Positions 8,532 through 17,586 of a stretch of DNA of 64,000 nt are shown piece by piece. The position numbers and the translations under genes were made by a program. This DNA is from Flavobacteriales bacterium (GTDB lineage Bacteria > Bacteroidota > Bacteroidia > Flavobacteriales > Flavobacteriaceae). The notes under the pieces are model-generated. The model did not search any database. It was not told where the DNA came from and saw nothing but the letters and a program-made list of their open reading frames with translations. How positions within the stretch are numbered: position 1 is the first letter of the stretch; each line of letters starts with the position of its first letter. Where the stretch lies: assembly GCA_020635875.1 (NCBI GenBank), contig JACJYY010000006.1:186001-250000 (forward strand), given 5' to 3'.

Positions 8532-9011
8532 ATGAAGAAGATATTTGATTTAGCCTTATTAATAGGGCTTTTTTTAGGCCTAGAAGCAAAAAGTCAAAAT
8601 TTTGACTTAGAGATGTACTGTGCTAAAATCCAAGAACATACAGACAAAATAAACGGATCTAAAAGCTACAAAAGCCCTACTTCTAATCCCATTGTTTTTA
8701 ATCGCTACCCTAAAAAAGACGGTCATATCTATATGATTGAATTAAAAAAAGTAACCAAATATAAAAGTGCAGGCAATGGCATTACTATAACTTTTGACAA
8801 CGGACAAAAAATAGAACGAAAAAATAGAGTCGCTATACGGATTAATGACAATACAGAATTTGAACATTTTACAATGTTCAAACTTACTCCAGAAGAAATC
8901 GAACTATTCAAAAATCATTTGGTCACTGAATACCAGTTACACCGCTTAACCTTTAGTATCGATAACCCTAAAAAATATCAAGCATACATGAAATGCATTG
9001 ATAAAATTTAA
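8532..9011 (+). CDS. Hypothetical exported protein
   Basis: This 159-residue protein starts with a signal peptide (MKKIFDLALLIGLFLGLEAKS, cleavage probably near SQN). The remainder is a small mixed alpha/beta domain with a VTKYKSAGNGITITFDNGQ beta hairpin and a C-terminal Cys in AYMKCIDKI, which could pair with the Cys near LEMYCAK. I recognise no family. It lies 59 bases after the lipoprotein gene on the same strand and is convergent with the methionine operon. Confidence 0.6.
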   Translation: MKKIFDLALLIGLFLGLEAKSQNFDLEMYCAKIQEHTDKINGSKSYKSPTSNPIVFNRYPKKDGHIYMIELKKVTKYKSAGNGITITFDNGQKIERKNRVAIRINDNTEFEHFTMFKLTPEEIELFKNHLVTEYQLHRLTFSIDNPKKYQAYMKCIDKI

Positions 9012-9025
9012 CTCCCTAACAAGAC

Positions 9026-11713
9026 TTATTCATTCAAATTAGGGGCTAACCAGCGTTCTGCCTCTTCGTTAGAAATACCTCTTCTTATAGCAAAATCGTG
9101 TACTTGCTCTTTTGTAATAGTACCTACTCCAAAATACGTAGCCTCTGGATGCGCAAAATACAATCCAGATACCGAAGCTGTTGGGAACATCGCTAAACTT
9201 TCTGTTAGTTTAACCCCAATAGTTTCTTCTACTTCGAGTAATCTCCACAGTGTTTTCTTTTCTGTATGGTCGGGACATGCAGGATAACCTGGCGCAGGAC
9301 GAATCCCTTGGTACTCTTCTTTGATTAACTGTTCGTTGGTCAATTTTTCAGAGGCAGCATAACCCCACATCTCTTTTCTTACTTTATCATGCAAGTATTC
9401 CGCAAAGGCTTCCGCCAAACGATCCCCCAAAGCTTTGACCATTATACTATTATAATCGTCTAAATTAGACTTATACTTGTCTGCTATTTCCTCTACACCG
9501 AAGCCTGTCGTTACACAAAAAGCTCCGATATAATCTTGTAAACCTGTTGATTTAGGTGCTACAAAGTCCGCTAAAGCTCTATTGGGTTTACCTGGAGCCT
9601 TTTTACCTTGTTGACGTAAAGTTAATACCGTCTCCAACACCTTTGTTCTTGACTCATCAGCATACACTTCAATATCATCTGAATTCTCGATAGTATTGGC
9701 AGGAAAAACACCATAAACAGCTTTTGCGGTGAACCATTTTTCATTTAAAATTTGCTTTAACATCTTTTGTGCTTCGGCAAAAAGCTCAGTAGCCTGTTTT
9801 CCTACCACTTCATCTTTTAAAATGGCAGGATACCTTCCGTGTAATTCCCATGATTGAAAAAATGGAGTCCAATCTATATAGGGCACCAATTCATTTAGAT
9901 CTAAATCCTCAATAACTTGCTTACCCAATACCTTTGGCTCATAAATATCTTCTGCTTTCCAATCAATTGATGTTTTGTTTGCCCGTGCATCTGCTAAACT
10001 TAAATACTCCTTTTTTCGGGCTCTATTCAGATAACCTTCTCTCAATTTATCGTATTCCGCATAAGTGTTTTTTAGAAACTCAGGTGCGGCATCTTCGTTT
10101 AATAACGTACTTACCACAGGAACGGAACGTGAAGCATCTAACACATGGATTACCCCATGGTCGTATTGCTGTGCTATTTTAACAGCTGTGTGTGCTCGGG
10201 AAGTGGTTGCTCCCCCTATCAACAATGGTATTTTGAAATCTAATCGCTTCATCTCTTTGGCTATGTGCACCATTTCATCTAATGAAGGTGTAATCAAACC
10301 ACTCAATCCAATGACATCAACGTTATTTTTTTGTGCTTCTTCGAGAATTACTTCTGGCGCAACCATAACGCCTAAATCTACTATCTCATAATTGTTACAA
10401 GCTAAGACCACACTCACGATATTCTTTCCAATATCGTGAACGTCTCCTTTTACCGTAGCCAACAATACTTTACCTTGAGATTTAGTTTCTTCGTCTTTTT
10501 CCTCTTCAATAAACGGCATCAAATAAGCTACCGCCTTTTTCATTACACGTGCCGACTTTACGACTTGAGGCAGGAACATTTTTCCTTCCCCAAACAAATC
10601 CCCAACTACTCCCATTCCAATCATCAAGTGCCCTTCTATTACTTCTAATGGTTTGGCCACTTGTTGCCTAGCCTCTTCTACATCCTCTACAATATATGTG
10701 TCTATTCCTTTTACTAACGAGTGGGTAATCCTGTCTTGTAAACTTCGCTCACGCCATTCTAGGTTTTGTGTTTGTACTTTGGCCGCTCCCTTTACTGACT
10801 CCGCAAAATCCAATAATCGTTCTGTTGCATCATCCCTCCTGTCTAAGATTACATCCTCAACATACTCTAATAAATCCTTGGGAATATCATCATACACCTC
10901 TAACATAGCAGGATTAACGATACCCATATTCATTCCCTTTTGGATGGCATGATACAAAAACACAGAGTGCATTGCCTCTCGTACTACATTATTTCCTCTA
11001 AAAGAGAAAGACACATTACTCACTCCTCCACTCACACTAGCATTCAATAAATTGGTTCTTACCCAATGTGTAGCTTCTATAAAATCAATAGCATTACGTC
11101 GGTGTTCTTCCATTCCCGTTGCCACAGGGAATATATTTAAATCAAAAATGATATCCTCAGCAGGGAAACCTAATTCATTTACCATTATCTTGTAAGAACG
11201 CTCGGCTATCTCTATCCTTCTTTGGTAGTTATCGGCTTGTCCTGCTTCGTCAAAAGCCATTACAATTACAGCCGCCCCGTAGCGTTTCAATTTCTTTACG
11301 TGTTCTCTAAAAACATCTTCTCCTTCTTTTAAAGAAATTGAGTTAACCACACATTTACCTTGCACTACTTGTAATCCTGCTTCGATAATTTCCCACTTCG
11401 AGCTATCAATCATTACGGGCACTCTTGCAATATCTGGTTCAGCCATGATTAAATTCAGGAAACGAACCATCGCCTCTTTTCCATCAATCATACCATCATC
11501 CATGTTGACATCAATAATCTGAGCTCCTCCTTCTACCTGATCTCTGGCAATAGATAATGCTTCTTCGTATTGTTCTTCTTTAATTAAACGCAAAAACTTT
11601 AGTGATCCTGCCACATTTGTACGTTCTCCAACATTAATAAAGTTCATGTCTGGCCCTAGAATCAATGGTTCTAACCCAGATAACCTCATGTATTTGGTTT
11701 GTTTAATACTCAT
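9026..11713 (-). CDS. metH: Methionine synthase, pterin/cobalamin/activation part (split MetH)
   Basis: Cobalamin-dependent methionine synthase transfers methyl from methyltetrahydrofolate to homocysteine. This 895-residue protein holds everything after the homocysteine domain. The pterin-binding domain is at about 1-290. The cobalamin cap and Rossmann domains carry GDVHDIGKN at 423-431, whose His is the cobalt ligand. The AdoMet activation domain (about 570-895) carries RPAPGYPACPDH. The start at ATG 11713 was chosen because homology begins at MSIKQTKYMRLSGLEPL and it clears the upstream stop by 25 bases; an upstream start would overlap metH1. The separate N-terminal gene lies just upstream. 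Such a split is common in flavobacteria. Confidence 0.93.
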   Translation of the reverse strand: MSIKQTKYMRLSGLEPLILGPDMNFINVGERTNVAGSLKFLRLIKEEQYEEALSIARDQVEGGAQIIDVNMDDGMIDGKEAMVRFLNLIMAEPDIARVPVMIDSSKWEIIEAGLQVVQGKCVVNSISLKEGEDVFREHVKKLKRYGAAVIVMAFDEAGQADNYQRRIEIAERSYKIMVNELGFPAEDIIFDLNIFPVATGMEEHRRNAIDFIEATHWVRTNLLNASVSGGVSNVSFSFRGNNVVREAMHSVFLYHAIQKGMNMGIVNPAMLEVYDDIPKDLLEYVEDVILDRRDDATERLLDFAESVKGAAKVQTQNLEWRERSLQDRITHSLVKGIDTYIVEDVEEARQQVAKPLEVIEGHLMIGMGVVGDLFGEGKMFLPQVVKSARVMKKAVAYLMPFIEEEKDEETKSQGKVLLATVKGDVHDIGKNIVSVVLACNNYEIVDLGVMVAPEVILEEAQKNNVDVIGLSGLITPSLDEMVHIAKEMKRLDFKIPLLIGGATTSRAHTAVKIAQQYDHGVIHVLDASRSVPVVSTLLNEDAAPEFLKNTYAEYDKLREGYLNRARKKEYLSLADARANKTSIDWKAEDIYEPKVLGKQVIEDLDLNELVPYIDWTPFFQSWELHGRYPAILKDEVVGKQATELFAEAQKMLKQILNEKWFTAKAVYGVFPANTIENSDDIEVYADESRTKVLETVLTLRQQGKKAPGKPNRALADFVAPKSTGLQDYIGAFCVTTGFGVEEIADKYKSNLDDYNSIMVKALGDRLAEAFAEYLHDKVRKEMWGYAASEKLTNEQLIKEEYQGIRPAPGYPACPDHTEKKTLWRLLEVEETIGVKLTESLAMFPTASVSGLYFAHPEATYFGVGTITKEQVHDFAIRRGISNEEAERWLAPNLNE

Positions 11714-11738
11714 CTTATCAACTTTTTGCTTTTGTCTA

Positions 11739-12728
11739 TTATAATGGTCTTGGTTTATATTGGGCAGCAACTTTGGCAATAGCCTCAATATGCGCTGGAG
11801 ATGTTCCACAACAACCTCCAATGATATTTACCAAACTTTTTTGCAAATATTCTTCTATTTGAGCTGCCATTTGATCTGGAGTTTCGTCATATTCTCCAAA
11901 GGCATTAGGCAATCCTGCATTAGGATGAGCAGAAATCGCATATTCTGTTGAAGCAATAGCTTCTAAATGAGGTGCTAACTGTTTCGCCCCTAAAGCACAA
12001 TTAAATCCTACCGACAATAGTGGTATGTGTGATACGGATATCAAAAAAGCTTCGGCTGTTTGTCCTGATAATGTCCTTCCGCTTGCATCGGTAATTGTTC
12101 CACTTACCATGACTGGCACATCAATATTTCTTTCTTCTTTTATATCCTCAATAGCAAATAATGCCGCTTTGGCGTTAAGCGTATCAAAAACCGTTTCTAC
12201 CAGTAGCAAATCAACTCCTCCATCCAACAAGGCCTCCGCTTGCTGTTTATAAGCTATTCTTAATTCTTCAAAAGAAATCGCACGGTACCCTGGATCATTT
12301 ACATCAGGAGACATACTTGCTGTTTTGTTAGTAGGCCCCATAGAACCCGCTACGAAACGAGGTTTATTGGGATTGGCTTTGGTAAACTCATCTGCCACTT
12401 CCCTAGCAATTTTAGCCGACTCATAATTGAGCTGATAAACATAGTCTTGCATCTCGTAATCCGCCATTGCTATAGTTGTCCCGGAAAAAGTATTGGTCTC
12501 TACAATATCTGCTCCCGCCTGGAAATATTTACGATGTATCTCTTTTATAGCATCAGGTTGTGTAATAGACAACATGTCATTGTTTCCTTTTACAGAAAGT
12601 TTCCAATCCTTAAATTGCTCTCCTCTAAAGTCTTCTTCCGTAAATTTATACGCCTGTAACATAGTACCCATAGCACCATCTAAGACTAAAATCCGTTCTT
12701 TTAAAGCTTCGTATATATTTGGTTTCAT
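11739..12728 (-). CDS. Homocysteine S-methyltransferase domain protein (N-terminal half of split MetH)
   Basis: The 329-residue protein is the TIM-barrel homocysteine-binding module of methionine synthase as a free-standing gene. The zinc ligands are present: Cys244 in GFNCALG and the pair Cys306-Cys307 in GGCCGT. The N-terminal LDGAMGTMLQ and the ETNTF motif are also as expected. It ends 25 bases before the larger MetH gene, so the two products very probably act together. It follows metZ by 3 bases and lies under the SAM riboswitch. Confidence 0.92.
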   Translation of the reverse strand: MKPNIYEALKERILVLDGAMGTMLQAYKFTEEDFRGEQFKDWKLSVKGNNDMLSITQPDAIKEIHRKYFQAGADIVETNTFSGTTIAMADYEMQDYVYQLNYESAKIAREVADEFTKANPNKPRFVAGSMGPTNKTASMSPDVNDPGYRAISFEELRIAYKQQAEALLDGGVDLLLVETVFDTLNAKAALFAIEDIKEERNIDVPVMVSGTITDASGRTLSGQTAEAFLISVSHIPLLSVGFNCALGAKQLAPHLEAIASTEYAISAHPNAGLPNAFGEYDETPDQMAAQIEEYLQKSLVNIIGGCCGTSPAHIEAIAKVAAQYKPRPL

Positions 12729-12731
12729 ATC

Positions 12732-13907
12732 CTATTTTGCTGCTACACGCAATGCTTGATCAATATCGTTAATTATATCTTCTACGGTTTCTAAGCCTAC
12801 TGAAATACGCACTAACCCATCAGTAATTCCTACGGCTGCACGATCTTCTTCGGACAACTTGCTATGTGTTGTAGAAGCTGGATGTGTTACTATTGTCCTC
12901 GTATCACCAAGATTTGCTGCCAAAGTACACATTTGGATAGCATCCAAAAATCGTCGACCTGTCTCTAAATCTTTTACTTCGATGGCCACTATATTACCTC
13001 CCTTTTTCATCTGTTTTTTAGCAATCTCGTACTGCGGATGTGATTTCAAGAAAGGATACTTTACCTTTTCTACGTTTGGATGTTTTTCCAAAAAAGAGGC
13101 TACTTTCTCTGCATTTTCACAATGTTTATCCACTCGTACTGCCAAAGTCTCCAAACTTCTGGATAACATCCATGCGTTAAATGGAGACAATGACGGCCCT
13201 GTATTGCGAGAAAACAAATAAATCTCCCGTATCAATTCCGCTTTACCTACAGCCACACCTCCTAATACACGTCCTTGCCCATCAATTAGTTTAGTCGCCG
13301 AGTGCACCACTATATCAGCCCCAAACTTGATAGGTTGTTGTAAATATGGTGTTGCAAAACAGTTGTCTATTACCAGTATTAAATTGTGCTTTTTAGCTAC
13401 CTCACCCAAATACTCTAAATCCAACACATCAACACCTGGATTAGTAGGAGATTCTGCATATATGATTTTTGTATTCGACTGAATACAAGACTCTATGTTT
13501 GCAACATCATTGACATTAAAATAGGTCGTTTCAATATTCCATTTAGGGAAATATTTGGTAAACAACGTATGGGTAGACCCAAAAACGGAACCACACGAAA
13601 CAATGTGATCTCCACTACTCAAAAGTGCCGCAAACGTATTATAAATAGCAGCCATACCGGTACTGAAAGACAAACCATCCTCCGCACCTTCCATCTGGCG
13701 TACCTTCTCTACAAACTCAGAGGTATTGGGATTTGAAAAACGACTGTAAATGTTACGTTGTTTTTCTTCCGTAAAAGAAGCTCTCATATCCTCTGCGTCC
13801 TCAAAAATAAAACTTGAAGTAAGGTATAAAGGAGCTGTGTGTTCCAAAAACTCAGAACGGGCTATTTGACCTCTTATAGCATCGGTTTCAAAATTATCGT
13901 ATGGCAT
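12732..13907 (-). CDS. metZ: PLP-dependent trans-sulfuration enzyme, probably O-acyl-homoserine sulfhydrylase
   Basis: The 391-residue protein belongs to the Cys/Met metabolism PLP enzymes. The PLP lysine is Lys206 in SATKLIDGQGRVLGG, and the YSRFSNPNT phosphate-binding motif lies near residue 54. Its position between metX (acyl-homoserine) and metH (homocysteine to methionine) supports direct sulfhydrylation of an acyl-homoserine to homocysteine. The ligand could be O-acetyl- or O-succinyl-homoserine, and gene order favours O-acetyl because the neighbour is MetX-like. Cystathionine gamma-synthase or lyase activity is a less likely reading. Confidence 0.88.
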   Translation of the reverse strand: MPYDNFETDAIRGQIARSEFLEHTAPLYLTSSFIFEDAEDMRASFTEEKQRNIYSRFSNPNTSEFVEKVRQMEGAEDGLSFSTGMAAIYNTFAALLSSGDHIVSCGSVFGSTHTLFTKYFPKWNIETTYFNVNDVANIESCIQSNTKIIYAESPTNPGVDVLDLEYLGEVAKKHNLILVIDNCFATPYLQQPIKFGADIVVHSATKLIDGQGRVLGGVAVGKAELIREIYLFSRNTGPSLSPFNAWMLSRSLETLAVRVDKHCENAEKVASFLEKHPNVEKVKYPFLKSHPQYEIAKKQMKKGGNIVAIEVKDLETGRRFLDAIQMCTLAANLGDTRTIVTHPASTTHSKLSEEDRAAVGITDGLVRISVGLETVEDIINDIDQALRVAAK

Positions 13908-13914
13908 ATCTTTT

Positions 13915-14880
13915 TTATTTAAAAACTTTCTTTAAAATGATGGACAATTGCTGATATTCTATTAAAAAAGCATCATGTCCATGTATGGATTCAATTTCTT
14001 CGTAATATACATTATCTTTTACCTGACTCAACTCCATGTGAGATTGTCTGTTCTCAGCTGGCGAAAAAAACAGGTCTGTATCAATCGTAATGATATAAAT
14101 TGAACCTTCTATCTTTGAAGCAACTTCTACAAAACTACCTCGACCACGAGTAATATCCACGGTACTCAAGAGATTATTCATCATTTTATAGGCAGCCAAT
14201 TGAAAACGTGCTTTTAGTTTTTCACCATGATGCAATAACCACGTCTCCACATTAAACATCCCCTTCTCCTCATTGATACTTCGATTAAATTTAGATTTGT
14301 AGGATTGAGGTGTACGATACATATTCATCGCATGTAATCGCGCATCATGTACGGGATTTGACGAATTATTTAAAATAGCATCTTGTACTAAAATATTAGC
14401 AATCAACCAATCCGTAGCCTTCCAATCCGTGGCGATTGGTATAATGTTTTCTATCAGTTTGGGATAAGCCGCAGCCAACTCCCACACTATACCTCCTCCA
14501 ATCGAGCCCCCTAAAGCCGCAAATAATTTTTTAACCCCAAGATTTCTTAACCCTAAATAAAAGATTCTTGCTATATCTCTGGCCAAAAAGTCTTTATATT
14601 CGGTAATGTTAAATTCATTATACCCATTACCAGGAACATTAAAGGCTACAACTGAGTATTTAGTGGTATTAATTACCTTATCATCGGCAATTAATTCCTT
14701 CCACCAACCCGTTTCTCCAGCTACGGATGAATTACCTGTTAACGCATGAGCCACCAAAACCACAGGAGCATCTCCTAGCGGTTGACCAAATACTTGATAC
14801 GACAAAGAAATAGTATGGTAATGTGTACCATTCTCTGTTTGATAATCAATAATATTTATTTCTTTTACTTTATTCTTCAA
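13915..14880 (-). CDS. metX: Homoserine O-acetyltransferase (MetX-like alpha/beta hydrolase)
   Basis: MetX acylates homoserine, the first step committed to methionine. The 321-residue alpha/beta-hydrolase fold has the nucleophile Ser126 in GGSIGG, an oxyanion region near VAHALTGNSS, and the probable Asp and His in TIDTDLFF and ESIHGHDAFL. The start is a TTG at 14880. No in-frame ATG lies upstream before the riboswitch, and the next in-frame Met would remove the first strand. It is 7 bases from metZ. The 27 bases between riboswitch and start codon leave room for translational control. Confidence 0.88.
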   Translation of the reverse strand: MKNKVKEINIIDYQTENGTHYHTISLSYQVFGQPLGDAPVVLVAHALTGNSSVAGETGWWKELIADDKVINTTKYSVVAFNVPGNGYNEFNITEYKDFLARDIARIFYLGLRNLGVKKLFAALGGSIGGGIVWELAAAYPKLIENIIPIATDWKATDWLIANILVQDAILNNSSNPVHDARLHAMNMYRTPQSYKSKFNRSINEEKGMFNVETWLLHHGEKLKARFQLAAYKMMNNLLSTVDITRGRGSFVEVASKIEGSIYIITIDTDLFFSPAENRQSHMELSQVKDNVYYEEIESIHGHDAFLIEYQQLSIILKKVFK

Positions 14881-14907
14881 GTTATAACATTTTAAATCGC
14901 GCCGTAT

Positions 14908-15045
14908 GTTATTAAGAAAGTCTGAAGAACTTATTTTCCGTTATCATTCCAAGCGAGCAATAGCTTGGTAGAGCGTAGCACCTTCTTTAATACAAAGGGT
15001 TGCTAAGACGTCGTAGGGTCTATTCCCTCGGTCTTTCTTAATAAC
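14908..15045 (-). promoter_or_regulatory. SAM-I riboswitch (S-box) leader of the methionine operon
   Basis: On the minus strand a perfect 13-bp P1 helix is formed by 15045-15033 (GTTATTAAGAAAG) and 14920-14908 (CTTTCTTAATAAC). Inside are the S-box core elements: CCGAGGGAATAGACCC, then TCTTAGCAACC, then AAGGTGCTACG, and a CCAAGC/GCTTGG hairpin. These are the conserved parts of the SAM-I aptamer in the right order. It controls metX-metZ-metH. No U-tract terminator follows, so control is probably by hiding the translation start. Confidence 0.92.
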
Positions 15046-15048
15046 AAA

Positions 15049-15080
15049 CAAAACGTAAATGATCGTATAGCGAGTACAAA
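15049..15080 (-). promoter_or_regulatory. Candidate promoter of the SAM-riboswitch operon
   Basis: On the minus strand TTTG (15080-15077) is followed after 19 bases by TACGTTTTG (15057-15049), one base longer than the TAnnTTTG box. Transcription would start at about 15043-15046, exactly where the P1 helix begins. That agreement supports the call. Confidence 0.5.
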
Positions 15081-15149
15081 GAAAATGAAACATTCGTTAT
15101 TAAACAAGAAGTATCTCTTTTCTTTATTTTTATGATTTATAGTTTTATC

Positions 15150-15157
15150 TATTTTTG
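15150..15157 (+). promoter_or_regulatory. -7 box of the first mscS gene
   Basis: TATTTTTG fits TAnnTTTG. It lies downstream of the earlier in-frame ATG at 15132 and 25 bases before the ATG at 15183, so it decides in favour of the later start. Confidence 0.55.
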
Positions 15158-15182
15158 TAGCCGAATTCTAACAATTCCAATC

Positions 15183-16244
15183 ATGAACGATTTCTTTTCT
15201 TATCAATTTTATCACAATACTATTCAGGACTGGGCAATCAGTTTATTAATCATTTTGGCCGCAGTAGTAATTGGGAAAATAGCCTATTGGTTCTTTGGTA
15301 ATATTGCCAAAAAACTAACGGAAAAAACCGAATCTAGGATTGATGACATCATCATCGACATGATTGAAGAGCCTATTGTATTGGCGATAACCATTTTTGG
15401 ATTATGGTATGGTTTACAACGATTGGATTTTACAGAGTTTTGGTATATCTGGATGGGCAAAATATATCACATCTTAATCACCATCAATATTACTTGGTTA
15501 ATCGCTCGCTTATTAGATGCTATTATTGTTGAATACATTGTTCCTCTTGCCGAAAAAACAGAAAGTACTCTTGACGACCAAATTATGCCTATTGTCCGTA
15601 AAGGGATACGTTCTATAATCTGGATATTAGGAGTCATCGTTGCTCTTAATAACGCAGGATATGATGTTGGAGCTTTGATTGCAGGATTAGGTATTGGAGG
15701 TTTGGCTTTAGCGATGGCTGCCAAAGATTCTGTATCTAATATCTTTGGTGGAATCATGATTTTTACGGACAAACCCTTTAAAGTCGGCGACCGTATAAAA
15801 ATTGGAGGTTTTGACGGAACCATCACGGAAGTTGGCATCCGAACCAGCCGAATGAAAACCTTAGAAGGAAGACTTGTTACCATTCCTAATTCACAATTTA
15901 CAGGAAACATGGTGGAAAACGTAAGTGCGGAACCTTCCAGAAAAGTTGTTTTAAAACTTGGTCTAACCTACTCCATGACACACGAACAATTAGAATTAGG
16001 AATAGAGTTGCTTAAGCAAATAGCCAGCACCAATAGTAATCTTGAACCCAATCCTATCATTGGATTTGATTCCTTTGGCGACTTTTCATTAGGTTTATTG
16101 TTTGTCTATTATATTAAAAAAGAAGCAGATATCATTGGCACGCAAACCCAAGTAAATCTAGAAATACTAAAACAGTTTAACGCTAACGATTTAGAAATGG
16201 CATTCCCAACACAGACTGTTTATCATCAAAATATTAAAGCATAA
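15183..16244 (+). CDS. MscS-family small-conductance mechanosensitive channel
   Basis: MscS channels open when membrane tension rises and protect cells against osmotic downshock. The 353-residue protein has several N-terminal membrane helices. Its pore-lining helix has the Gly/Ala-rich stretch DVGALIAGLGIGGLALAMAAKD, and a conserved MscS beta domain follows (FTDKPFKVGDRIKIGGFDGTITEVGIR, then PNSQF). The ATG at 15183 is chosen because a -7 box at 15150-15157 lies within the longer reading. It is convergent with waaA, with a 15-base gap. A second, different MscS gene occurs at 27659. Confidence 0.9.
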   Translation: MNDFFSYQFYHNTIQDWAISLLIILAAVVIGKIAYWFFGNIAKKLTEKTESRIDDIIIDMIEEPIVLAITIFGLWYGLQRLDFTEFWYIWMGKIYHILITINITWLIARLLDAIIVEYIVPLAEKTESTLDDQIMPIVRKGIRSIIWILGVIVALNNAGYDVGALIAGLGIGGLALAMAAKDSVSNIFGGIMIFTDKPFKVGDRIKIGGFDGTITEVGIRTSRMKTLEGRLVTIPNSQFTGNMVENVSAEPSRKVVLKLGLTYSMTHEQLELGIELLKQIASTNSNLEPNPIIGFDSFGDFSLGLLFVYYIKKEADIIGTQTQVNLEILKQFNANDLEMAFPTQTVYHQNIKA

Positions 16245-16259
16245 CTGCTAACGGGAGGG

Positions 16260-17489
16260 TTATTTGCGGATTGATTGCATAATGATATTTGTAGCACCTG
16301 CGTGTTTCTTTACAAAGTTTTGAGACAAAGTACTTTTTTCATTTCGCAAAACAGCATCGTCTATCAGTTTATCCAACCATTGATGTAATTCGTTTTCAGA
16401 AGAAACAGAAACACAACCTCCCACTTCCACTAAATCCACAGCTTCTTTAAACTTTTGAAATTTTGGACCAATAAGTACTGGCATACCAAAAGTGGCGGGC
16501 TCCAAAACATTATGAATTCCATTTTCAAATCCTCCACCAACGTAAGCAATAGTACCGTATGAATAAATCTTGGTCAAAAGACCAATAGTATCAACTATAA
16601 AAACATCATATCCTGACATTTTTTTTCCTTCCTTTTGTGAAAAAAGAATCACATCTTTAGAACAACTGGAATGCAATTGCTCTATTTGATCAGGTTTTAT
16701 ATTATGAGGAGCTATAATCCACTTTATAGGCTTTTCGCATGCATTGATATAGGACATTAGGTATTCTTCGTCTTTTGGCCATGAAGATCCTATTACCACA
16801 GTTAACTTATCTTCAACAAATTCCTCTACAAAACCCAACCTATTATCGGCTTCTAAAATCTCCAAGACCCTATCAAATCGGGTATCACCACTTACATCAA
16901 CATTGTGTTTTCCTAATTGATTTAGTAATGCTTTGGACGTCAGATCCTGAACAAAAAAATGTGTAATATCATCCAAACATTTACGATACACCCCTCCATA
17001 CCATTTAAAAAACACCTGTCTCTGGGAAAAAATTCCCGAAATAATGTAAGTCGGCACAGACTTTTGCTTCAACTCTTTCAGGTAATTTGGCCAATATTCA
17101 TACTTAATAAAAAATGCCTTTACAGGTTTTACCTTTTGTAAAAATCGTTTGACATTGGCAGGGGTATCCAAAGGCAAATAACACACTACGTCCGCCAATG
17201 GTGTTTCTTTCCTTACTTCATACCCTGATGGTGAAAAAAAGGTGAGTAGTATTTTATGACCTGGATAGTGTGCTCTGTATTTTTTCATAACAGGCACTCC
17301 TTGTTCGAACTCTCCCAAGGAAGCGGCATGAAACCACACATATTCAAAAGATTCATCAATTCCATTCTCAAGGGTTTCCCATACAACATCCCTCCCTTTG
17401 ACAAATAATCTAATCTTGTCATTAAACAAGGCTATAACTCTTAATAATACGGAAACCTTAAAAACAATAATATGGTATAAAAAAGACAT
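16260..17489 (-). CDS. waaA: 3-deoxy-D-manno-octulosonic acid (Kdo) transferase
   Basis: WaaA (KdtA) adds Kdo to lipid A precursors at the inner membrane. The 409-residue length is normal. The N-terminus has a hydrophobic anchor (MSFLYHIIVFKVSVLLRVIALF). The Kdo transferase domain is recognisable by WFHAASLGEFEQ with the catalytic Glu, then FFSPSGYE, the DTPANVKRF segment and KYEYWPNY. The C-terminal half has the glycosyltransferase-B features GSSWPKDE and YVGGGFENGIHNVLEPA. It is transcribed divergently from the DegT-family gene from overlapping promoters. A kdsC gene for the same pathway is present at 57197. Confidence 0.94.
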   Translation of the reverse strand: MSFLYHIIVFKVSVLLRVIALFNDKIRLFVKGRDVVWETLENGIDESFEYVWFHAASLGEFEQGVPVMKKYRAHYPGHKILLTFFSPSGYEVRKETPLADVVCYLPLDTPANVKRFLQKVKPVKAFFIKYEYWPNYLKELKQKSVPTYIISGIFSQRQVFFKWYGGVYRKCLDDITHFFVQDLTSKALLNQLGKHNVDVSGDTRFDRVLEILEADNRLGFVEEFVEDKLTVVIGSSWPKDEEYLMSYINACEKPIKWIIAPHNIKPDQIEQLHSSCSKDVILFSQKEGKKMSGYDVFIVDTIGLLTKIYSYGTIAYVGGGFENGIHNVLEPATFGMPVLIGPKFQKFKEAVDLVEVGGCVSVSSENELHQWLDKLIDDAVLRNEKSTLSQNFVKKHAGATNIIMQSIRK

Positions 17490-17516
17490 AATCGCGTGGT
17501 CAATTTTAATTTATGA

Positions 17517-17550
17517 CAAAACTAAGTTTATTAACAATTGTGAAGCACAA
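17517..17550 (-). promoter_or_regulatory. Promoter of waaA
   Basis: On the minus strand TAGTTTTG (17524-17517) fits TAnnTTTG, with TTG at 17550-17548, 23 bases upstream. The waaA ATG lies 27 bases downstream. The site interleaves with the divergent promoter of the aminotransferase gene. Confidence 0.55.
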
Positions 17551-17567
17551 ATAATTCGTTAATTTTG
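17538..17567 (+). promoter_or_regulatory. Promoter of the DegT-family aminotransferase gene
   Basis: TTG at 17538-17540, a 19-base spacer and TAATTTTG at 17560-17567 match the flavobacterial consensus. The ATG follows 19 bases after the box. Confidence 0.65.
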
Positions 17568-17586
17568 TTAGTCATTATTTGTGAGT

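Noticed and set aside
11714..11821. Longer start for the large MetH gene overlapping the N-terminal gene
   Set aside because: The extra 36 residues are an out-of-frame copy of the end of the upstream gene and lack homology.
9934..12759. Several plus-strand frames of 60-120 codons across metH and metZ
   Set aside because: They are antisense shadows of strongly conserved genes, with no recognisable protein features.
15132..15182. N-terminal extension of the first MscS protein from the ATG at 15132
   Set aside because: A -7 box at 15150-15157 lies downstream of that ATG.
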